A DNA stretch of 5,656 nucleotides from assembly GCA_014729205.1 (NCBI GenBank), contig WJKG01000155.1, forward strand, positions 1 through 5,656, in the 5' to 3' direction. This document shows positions 1 to 4,293 of the stretch, piece after piece. The notes below the pieces were generated by a model. That model saw nothing but the letters and a program-made list of their open reading frames with translations. It was not told where the DNA came from and made no database searches. A program made the translations under genes and the position numbers. Every line of letters begins with the position of its first letter. Position 1 is the stretch's first letter. Origin of the DNA: a candidate division GN15 bacterium (GTDB lineage: Bacteria > Zixibacteria > MSB-5A5 > GN15 > FEB-12).

Positions 1-260
1 ATGCTGACTACACGGGTAAGATGTACATCGACCTGCTTGAGCCGGCCAATCCGGCGGATATCATGATTCACGAAACGGAACCATTTGTAACGCTTGATGC
101 CAAGTTGAGCCGCAACATTCTGGATCGCTACAAGGTCTATGTCGGGGCCAGGAACCTTACCGACTACACGCAGGAGGAGAAGCATATCGACGATGCGGCA
201 TTTATGTATGCTCCGGTGTACGGGAGAATCCTCTATGGTGGATTCCAACTGACCTTGTAG
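1..260 (+). CDS. TonB-dependent outer-membrane receptor, C-terminal end (partial)
   Basis: The reading frame is open from position 3 and ends at TAG 258-260, so only the last 85 residues are present and the start lies before the window. The segment has the alternating polar/aromatic pattern of final beta-barrel strands. The motif VGARNLTDYTQ is the usual penultimate-strand 'v.NLtd..q' signature of TonB-dependent receptors, and the end APVYGRILYGGFQLTL has the 'P.yGR..y.G....' strand typical of their C-termini, finishing on a hydrophobic residue as expected for BAM-recognised barrels. Such receptors import siderophores, cobalamin, metals or glycans using TonB energy; the substrate cannot be judged from this tail. 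A strong hairpin terminator follows about 155 bases downstream, so it probably ends its own transcript. The family call is confident; the ligand is unknown. Confidence 0.85.
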   Translation, partial: ADYTGKMYIDLLEPANPADIMIHETEPFVTLDAKLSRNILDRYKVYVGARNLTDYTQEEKHIDDAAFMYAPVYGRILYGGFQLTL

Positions 261-414
261 ATAGCAGACAAACATAGGATGGAAACAGGGACAGCATATA
301 CACTCGGCATAATGGCAGAAGCTTGCTGAACTACCGTTGGTTCTCCTTGATGCCAAGCGCGTCGTCTTCAACTCCTCAGTTCAGTAAAACGCCATCGCCA
401 TGGTGTCTGCCGCA

Positions 415-447
415 ACACTGCCCCGGTCGGTTAGATCGGGGCAGTGT
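415..447 (+). terminator. Hairpin terminator after the TonB receptor gene
   Basis: CACTGCCCCG at 416-425 pairs perfectly with CGGGGCAGTG at 437-446. The stem extends outward by A415-T447 and inward by G426-T436 (wobble), T427-A435 and C428-G434, giving about 14 pairs around a 5-base loop (429-433). The downstream tract is only moderately T-rich (TGTCTTTCGT), so this is a strong stem with a weak U-run. The minus-strand side has no T-rich tract, so it serves the + strand gene ending at 260. Confidence 0.7.
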
Positions 448-540
448 CTTTCGTCCTGTCGCGCACGATGGACTCGTCTTGTTCTCTGATTGTCACAGAG
501 TCACCAGGCGGATGTACTCACTGTTCACACATATCGAGGT

Positions 541-555
541 TTGAAGGGCGTTCAA
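541..555. repeat. Inverted repeat TTGAA-N5-TTCAA next to promoter
   Basis: Perfect 5-bp arms (541-545 and 551-555) around GGGCG lie four bases before the putative -35 box at 560. The position suits an operator or activator site for the 560-589 promoter, but arms this short arise easily by chance. Confidence 0.25.
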
Positions 556-559
556 GTGC

Positions 560-589
560 ATGACGCTGCTTCTCGAGCCACCTTATAAT
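560..589 (+). promoter_or_regulatory. Sigma70-type promoter for the 717-2045 gene pair
   Basis: A perfect -10 hexamer TATAAT is at 584-589. An 18-base spacer separates it from ATGACG at 560-565, which matches the -35 consensus TTGACA at four of six positions. A start near 596 would give a leader of about 120 bases before the ATG at 717. It is the only good promoter in the gap after the 415-447 terminator. Confidence 0.5.
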
Positions 590-593
590 CTTA

Positions 594-639
594 CTGAACA
601 GCTACTTAGGCGGTTCACGCGCTGTTCGGAGCGCTTTTT
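594..639 (+). promoter_or_regulatory. Possible attenuator: alternative hairpins followed by T5
   Basis: Two pairings compete for the same bases. GCGCT (619-623) pairs with AGCGC (630-634) around a 6-base loop and is followed at once by TTTTT (635-639), a small intrinsic-terminator shape. GAACAGC (596-602) pairs perfectly with GCTGTTC (621-627), extendable by T595-G628 and C594-G629; this would occupy the left arm of the first hairpin. The arrangement is that of terminator and antiterminator, lying right after the predicted transcription start. The terminator stem is only 5 bp, so function is uncertain. Confidence 0.3.
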
Positions 640-670
640 GTTAGGATAGAAGACGGACAACGGACCATGA

Positions 671-696
671 GTATCAGACCATCTTTGGTCTGGTAC
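671..696 (+). promoter_or_regulatory. Leader hairpin just before the RBS of the 717 gene
   Basis: Bases 671-681 pair with 686-696 to give an 11-bp stem (core CAGACCA / TGGTCTG, one T-G wobble at 674-693) closed by a TCTT tetraloop at 682-685. It ends 6 bases before the AAGGAG Shine-Dalgarno at 703-708, which itself sits 8 bases before the ATG at 717. No T-run follows, so it is not a terminator. It could stabilise the mRNA, tune initiation or be a protein-binding site. Confidence 0.45.
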
Positions 697-716
697 CAAC
701 TGAAGGAGATGTTTCA

Positions 717-1001
717 ATGATGCGGTACAATATCAAGGCCTTTGCCGCGGTATGTGGACTGATGTGGGGGCTGATTCTGTTTGTGGCAGCATTCCTGGTC
801 TGGTTGCGTGAAGGGCGCAAACCGCGTAAACTGGAACTGGGCCGATTCTATCCCGGCTACAACGCCTCGCCGATCGGCAGTATATTTGGACTGATGTGGG
901 GACTGGTCGACGGAATAATCGGTGGCGGCATGTTTGCCTGGATGTACAATAGCTTGGTCAAGCGGACGCCGCAGAAGCTCGAGGTGGAAATCGTAGAATA
1001 G
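717..1001 (+). CDS. Small two-helix membrane protein, DUF5676 / 'holin-like' type
   Basis: A 94-residue protein with two predicted membrane helices: about 11-30 (Gly, Trp, Leu and Val rich) and about 56-78. They are joined by a basic loop (REGRKPRK, 31-38) and the segment FYPGYNASPIG (44-54), and the protein ends in an acidic tail (EVEIVE). The pattern of an N-terminal N-x-KAF, a first helix with GLMWGL, a central YPGY, and a second helix with G-L-V-D-G-x-I-G-G then AWMYN matches, from memory, small membrane proteins annotated DUF5676 or 'bacteriophage holin'; no lysis role is established and no phage genes are nearby. GLMWGL occurs twice (14-19 and 58-63), suggesting an internal duplication. 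The start at 717 is supported by AAGGAG at 703-708; an ATG at 720 is an alternative. The aldo/keto reductase begins 42 bases downstream, probably in the same transcript. Function unknown. Confidence 0.8.
   Translation: MMRYNIKAFAAVCGLMWGLILFVAAFLVWLREGRKPRKLELGRFYPGYNASPIGSIFGLMWGLVDGIIGGGMFAWMYNSLVKRTPQKLEVEIVE
755..901 (+). repeat. 15-bp direct repeat inside the small membrane protein gene
   Basis: TGGACTGATGTGGGG occurs at 755-769 and again at 887-901, and the following bases are G-CTG and A-CTG respectively. The copies are 132 bases apart, in the same reading frame, and encode the two GLMWGL motifs that begin each membrane helix. Confidence 0.6.
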
Positions 1002-1043
1002 GACGAGGCGAACGAGTTACAATAGGACAGGAAGTGAGCTGAT

Positions 1044-2045
1044 ATGGAAACAACCAGAATCACGGGCGTGGATAAGCCCGCTTCACGGATAGGACTGGGA
1101 ACCTGGGCAATTGGTGGCTGGATGTGGGGGGGCACCGATGAGGTTGAATCGGTCAAGACCATACGGGCTGCTATAGACAAGGGCGTCAATCTGATAGATA
1201 CCGCCCCGATTTACGGTTTCGGAAAGTCGGAGGAACTGGTAGCCCGAGCCATTGCCGAACACGGCAACCGCGACGAACTGGTGATTTCGACCAAATTCGG
1301 CATTGAGTGGCACAGCGAGAAAGAGGTCTACCGCAATGCCACACCGGAGCGGTTGCGCAAAGAAGTCGAAGACTCTCTGCGGCGACTGGGCGTGGAGTAT
1401 ATCGATGTCTACTTCGTCCACTGGCCGGATCCGCTGGTTCCCTTTGAGGAGACTGCCGAGGCCATGGAGAAGCTTCGTGAAGAAGGCAAGATCAAGGCTA
1501 TCGGCGTGAGTAACTACTCCGCGGACCAATTGGAGCAGTTCCGGAAGGGTGGCCGAGCTGATGTTACGCAACCGCCGTACAACCTGTTCGAGCGGGAAAT
1601 CGAAGACGATCTGTTGCCGTATTGCAATGAGCACGAGGTGGCCATCATGGCGTACGGCGGGCTCTGCCGGGGTCTGCTCTCGGGCAAGATGTCGATGAGC
1701 CGCGAGTTCACGGGGGACGACCTGCGTCAGGTGGATCCCAAATTCAAACATCCCCGTTTCAAGGCCTATTTGGCAGCAGTGGAGCAATTAGATAATCTGG
1801 CAAAAGAACGACACGACCGCACCGTTCTGGAGCTGGCCATTCGCTGGATTCTTGATCATGGTGCCCAGATGGTGCTCTGGGGTGCCCGTCGACCCGATCA
1901 GGTTGAGAACATCGGCCGTGTCATGGACTGGTCGTTGACCGTGGAGGATCTGCAGGAAATCGAGAGAATCGTCCAGGAGAACATCACCGACCCGGTCGGT
2001 CCGGAGTTCATGGCACCACCTTCTCGCGAGACCGCTCAGGCGTAA
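1044..2045 (+). CDS. yhdN: Aldo/keto reductase, YhdN (general stress protein 69, AKR11B) type
   Basis: A 333-residue cytosolic NADPH-dependent reductase of the (beta/alpha)8 aldo/keto reductase superfamily, which interconverts aldehydes or ketones and alcohols. The catalytic tetrad is present: D52 and Y57 in IDTAPIYGFG, K84 in STKFG, H126 in VHWPDP. GVSNYS (154-159), QPPYNLFERE (176-185) and the C-terminal cofactor segment LWGARRPDQVENI (278-290) follow in the family order. The stretches IGLGTWAIGGWMWGGTDE, VHWPDPLVPFEETAE, LCRGLLSGKM and DPVGPEFMAPPSRE agree closely with Bacillus subtilis YhdN as I remember it, including the C-terminal end, so this looks like a full-length AKR11B-type enzyme rather than a generic family member. 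In Bacillus that protein belongs to the general stress regulon; the physiological substrate is unclear. The start has AGGA at 1029-1032, 11 bases upstream. It lies 42 bases after the small membrane protein gene. The family is near certain; the symbol is by resemblance. Confidence 0.95.
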   Translation: METTRITGVDKPASRIGLGTWAIGGWMWGGTDEVESVKTIRAAIDKGVNLIDTAPIYGFGKSEELVARAIAEHGNRDELVISTKFGIEWHSEKEVYRNATPERLRKEVEDSLRRLGVEYIDVYFVHWPDPLVPFEETAEAMEKLREEGKIKAIGVSNYSADQLEQFRKGGRADVTQPPYNLFEREIEDDLLPYCNEHEVAIMAYGGLCRGLLSGKMSMSREFTGDDLRQVDPKFKHPRFKAYLAAVEQLDNLAKERHDRTVLELAIRWILDHGAQMVLWGARRPDQVENIGRVMDWSLTVEDLQEIERIVQENITDPVGPEFMAPPSRETAQA

Positions 2046-2128
2046 ACCGATACTACCTTGCGTCGCGCGGCCATACTGGGTTGCGCTACAACGATATAAC
2101 ATTGTCGGCTCGCCGGCTGGCCGAAGAC

Positions 2129-2175
2129 GGGCAGAATTGTCTTGGCAAGATGGATTATTTGGGTATATTCTGCCC
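2129..2175. repeat. 9-bp inverted repeat bracketing a promoter
   Basis: GGGCAGAAT at 2129-2137 is the exact reverse complement of ATTCTGCCC at 2167-2175, with 29 bases between. The left arm lies just before the -35 box and the right arm overlaps the end of the -10 box and the expected transcription start. The left arm would not be transcribed from this promoter, so the repeat would act at DNA level, for instance as two regulator half-sites. About one such repeat is expected by chance in a window this size, so its position is the main argument. Confidence 0.4.
2142..2169 (+). promoter_or_regulatory. Sigma70-type promoter for the metal efflux operon
   Basis: TTGGCA at 2142-2147 (five of six consensus bases) and TATATT at 2164-2169 (five of six) are separated by 16 bases. 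The predicted start near 2176 gives a leader of about 40 bases before the ATG at 2217. I found no comparably good promoter between 2544 and 2698, so this probably drives the Cys-rich protein, adaptor and pump together. Confidence 0.55.
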
Positions 2176-2216
2176 AGTAACGAAACTCAATGACTCACTG
2201 TCTGGTTTAAGGACTT

Positions 2217-2543
2217 ATGCAGCGGTACTCCCTCCATGAAAGCAGCTACAGTCTGCTGACACGGCTTGTCGCGATGGCACTGATCCTGGCTATGGTAACG
2301 CTGGCCGGCGGGGAGTTGTTGGTCGATCACTGCGACAACGAGTGTGAGAGCAAATGCTCCGATACCTGCGATGGATGCGATGATTGTTTCCATTGCCTCC
2401 GTACGCTGCATATGCTCGAAGGTATCTCGGCCACCGCTCCAACTGCGAGTCTCAGCCCCGGCTGGCGATTGCCGGCGCTTTCTCTTTCACTTGAACCCCC
2501 ACTTGTCGCTTCTATAGACCATCCCCCCAGACGTCTCTCCTGA
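2217..2543 (+). CDS. Secreted or membrane-anchored Cys-rich small protein, putative metal-binding
   Basis: A 108-residue protein of no family I can name. Residues about 17-31 (LVAMALILAMVTLAG) form a hydrophobic helix after a basic N-terminus (R3, R16), which reads as a signal peptide or single anchor with the rest in the periplasm. It is followed by seven cysteines at 39, 43, 47, 51, 54, 57 and 60 (spacing C-x3-C-x3-C-x3-C-x2-C-x2-C-x2-C), mixed with Asp/Glu and with H38 and H59. The tail is Pro-rich and ends PPRRLS, a type of ending I recall in small proteins encoded beside Czc/Cus pumps. Position directly ahead of an adaptor and RND pump suggests a periplasmic metal binder or sensor, by inference. 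AAGGA at 2209-2213 is only 3 bases from the ATG, so initiation may be weak; no better in-frame start is seen. A promoter lies at 2142-2169 and a hairpin starts right after the stop. Confidence 0.7.
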   Translation: MQRYSLHESSYSLLTRLVAMALILAMVTLAGGELLVDHCDNECESKCSDTCDGCDDCFHCLRTLHMLEGISATAPTASLSPGWRLPALSLSLEPPLVASIDHPPRRLS

Positions 2544-2562
2544 TAGACCCACTTCGGGTCTA
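2544..2562 (+). other. Hairpin directly after the stop of the Cys-rich gene
   Basis: TAGACCC (2544-2550) pairs perfectly with GGGTCTA (2556-2562) around ACTTC, beginning at the base after the TGA at 2541-2543. No T-run follows, so it is at best a weak terminator; an mRNA-stabilising or processing hairpin between the small gene and the adaptor gene is equally possible. Confidence 0.4.
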
Positions 2563-2570
2563 ATCCCTGC

Positions 2571-2626
2571 TTTACTGTATTTACTGTTAAGCATCTCGTA
2601 CGGTGCAGTCAAGACTGATCAGCGCT
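2571..2626. promoter_or_regulatory. Cluster of short repeats and palindromes upstream of the adaptor gene
   Basis: TTTACTGT occurs twice in tandem with a 9-base period (2571-2578, 2580-2587). Then CAGTC-AA-GACTG (2606-2617), the palindrome CTGATCAG (2615-2622) and the palindrome AGCGCT (2621-2626) follow in close order. I see no good -35/-10 pair here. It may be a regulator site or merely untranslated leader; the individual elements are short. Confidence 0.2.
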
Positions 2627-2698
2627 AAACACTGCCGTTGAGCACTATGCAGTAGTCCTGAGTTTCCTGCCTCCCGTACGAAAACAGGAGAGTCAACC

Positions 2699-4285
2699 AT
2701 GTACTCGAGCTTAAAACACACGCTGCTCGGACTGGTAATACTGGCCGTCTTCGGCATTGCCGGCTGCAGCAGTCAGAACGAGCAGACCGAAGAAGGCACC
2801 GTGATTGAGGAGAGTCACGCCAATCATTATCATGAGGGTGATGATCATGCCGTGGCCGAGGATCACGCTGGGCACGATCATCCTCCGGGTGAGCACGGCC
2901 AAACCGGGCATGAAGGCCACGCCCACGCAGCCAGTAATGAGAAAGCCCTCGACTGGTGTGCTACGCATTCCGTACCGGAGTCTAAGTGCACCGCCTGTCA
3001 CCCGGAGTTGATTGAGAACTTTAAGGCTTCCGGTGATTGGTGTGGTGGCCATGGACTACCCGAATCGCACTGCCGTCTGTGCAATCCAGGGATCAGTTTT
3101 CCCCAGGAGGAGGTGATGCGCGCGCGAGGCAGCGAGCTGGCCGAGGGTGAAATGGAAATTATGCTGAATTTCCGACCCAATGCCGAGATGTGTGCTACCG
3201 ATGGTGCCCTGATTCAATTCGCCTCGACCACGACCGCCGAGCGTGCCGGTCTGACGGTGCACCAGGTGCGCTCGACCAAACAGCAGTCGATCCTGGAGGC
3301 GCCAGCAGAAATCGTATTCGATGAGACCGAATTGAATGTGATTACCTCCACCGTCCCGGCGCTGGTTTCGCGGTGGCTGGTGTCTCCGGGGGACCATGTG
3401 AACGCCGGCGATGTGTTGGCCATTGTGAAATCACCGGAAATCGCGCGGCTAAAATCCTCACTTCTGACCGCCCACGCCGACTACCGGGTGGAGCAGAGGG
3501 AACTGGAGCGCCAGCAGTCCCTGTTGCAAAGGGATTTCATCAGCGAGGCAGAGTTTGATCGCCAAACGGCACTGACGCAGCGGGTTGAAGCATCACTGAC
3601 GAGCGCCGAAGGGCTCCTGTTGTCGGCGGGACTGGATTCCAGCGATATCCGACAGGTGATTGAGCAAGGTGATATGTCGCACGAGTTCTTGCTTCGCGCT
3701 ACAGTTTCCGGAATGGTGGTGGATCGCATCGCCCAATTGGGCGACCTTCGCCAGGCCGGACAGGCGTTTGTGACTATCGCCAATCCGCGTGCCATGTGGG
3801 TGGAGGCTCGCCTGACCGAGAAGCAACTCCGGTATGTCGATCTTGGCCAGCAATTGACATTCAGCTCTGACGCCCGAGGTATGAATCGGGTAGGTGGCGA
3901 GATCATCTGGATTTCGCGGTTCGTTGACCCTCACACACGTACCGGTACAGTGCGGGCCCGTGTCCTTGATCCTCAGCATGATCTGAGGGCTGGCGAGTTC
4001 GGCCGCGTGCGAGTTGTCGACCAGCAGGATCAGATGGTGTCGCTGGTGCCCAAGGATGCCGTTCAGTGGGAAGGTTGTTGCAACGTGGTCTTCGTCAAGG
4101 AGGCCGACGACCGCTTCCGCCCGAGAAAGGTGCAACTACTGGATTCGGAAGGTGCATATTACCAGGTAACTGACGGTGTGATGCCAGGCGAACAGGTTGT
4201 TGTGGATGGTGCCTTCCTGCTCAAGACCGAACTTAAAAAATCCAGTATCGGTGCCGGCTGCTGCGGGCTCGATCCGGTCGGCTGA
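2699..4285 (+). CDS. RND efflux periplasmic adaptor (CzcB/CusB type), lipoprotein with metal-binding N-terminus
   Basis: A 528-residue membrane-fusion protein that would link the inner-membrane RND pump to an outer-membrane channel. The signal peptide ends in a lipobox (GIAGC, lipidated C23). Residues 40-76 hold 11 histidines in an acidic context. Two copies of a W-C-x2-H-x2-P-E-S-x-C-x2-C motif follow: C87, H90, C97, C100 and C115, H118, C125, C128. From about 165 the usual adaptor fold starts: first beta-barrel/lipoyl half 195-248 (VSPGDHVNAGDVLAIVKSPE), a short alpha-hairpin about 249-315, second lipoyl half 328-362 (ATVSGMVVDRIAQLGDLRQAG), beta-barrel 363-440 and membrane-proximal domain to about 512. 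Vicinal cysteines occur at 460-461 and 521-522. It is longer than the usual roughly 400 residues because of the N-terminal extension. AGGAG at 2686-2690 supports the start. The pump gene begins 8 bases after its stop. The adaptor role is near certain; the metal is unknown. Confidence 0.93.
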   Translation: MYSSLKHTLLGLVILAVFGIAGCSSQNEQTEEGTVIEESHANHYHEGDDHAVAEDHAGHDHPPGEHGQTGHEGHAHAASNEKALDWCATHSVPESKCTACHPELIENFKASGDWCGGHGLPESHCRLCNPGISFPQEEVMRARGSELAEGEMEIMLNFRPNAEMCATDGALIQFASTTTAERAGLTVHQVRSTKQQSILEAPAEIVFDETELNVITSTVPALVSRWLVSPGDHVNAGDVLAIVKSPEIARLKSSLLTAHADYRVEQRELERQQSLLQRDFISEAEFDRQTALTQRVEASLTSAEGLLLSAGLDSSDIRQVIEQGDMSHEFLLRATVSGMVVDRIAQLGDLRQAGQAFVTIANPRAMWVEARLTEKQLRYVDLGQQLTFSSDARGMNRVGGEIIWISRFVDPHTRTGTVRARVLDPQHDLRAGEFGRVRVVDQQDQMVSLVPKDAVQWEGCCNVVFVKEADDRFRPRKVQLLDSEGAYYQVTDGVMPGEQVVVDGAFLLKTELKKSSIGAGCCGLDPVG

Positions 4286-4293
4286 AGCGCGCC

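Larger units (their letters stand above)
261..716. other. Intergenic region with terminator, promoter and structured leader
   Basis: This 456-base stretch has no convincing gene. An open frame at 323-544 runs straight through the terminator hairpin and has no protein-like features. From left to right it holds: about 150 bases in which I see nothing; a strong hairpin terminator at 415-447; a short dyad TTGAA-N5-TTCAA at 541-555; a sigma70-like promoter at 560-589; two mutually exclusive hairpins at 594-639; and a long hairpin at 671-696 immediately before the ribosome binding site of the next gene. The last four together look like the control region of the gene pair at 717-2045. Confidence 0.6.

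Noticed and set aside
323..544. Open frame of 73 codons on the + strand
   Set aside because: It runs through the 415-447 terminator hairpin, has no plausible ribosome binding site and no protein-like composition or motif.
606..645. GGTTCA-containing structured segment as part of a tRNA, and TTAGG direct repeats at 606-610 and 641-645
   Set aside because: No acceptor stem, anticodon arm or CCA arrangement fits; the 5-base repeats are too short to mean a target-site duplication.
717..1001. Phage holin with a lysis role
   Set aside because: The label fits only by family naming; there is no endolysin, spanin or other phage gene nearby, and a reductase follows it.
857..1189. Open frame on the minus strand across the membrane protein/reductase junction
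   Set aside because: It overlaps two well-supported + strand genes and has no domain signal; antisense shadow.
1083..1787. 234-codon open frame on the minus strand
   Set aside because: It lies entirely antisense to the aldo/keto reductase, whose catalytic motifs are unmistakable; long antisense frames are common in such codon usage.
2104..2128. GC-rich inverted repeat after the reductase gene as a terminator
   Set aside because: TCGGC/GCCGA gives only 5-6 pairs with an 8-base loop, and no T-run follows; too weak to call.
3593..4135. 180-codon open frame on the minus strand
   Set aside because: Antisense to the adaptor gene and without recognisable features.
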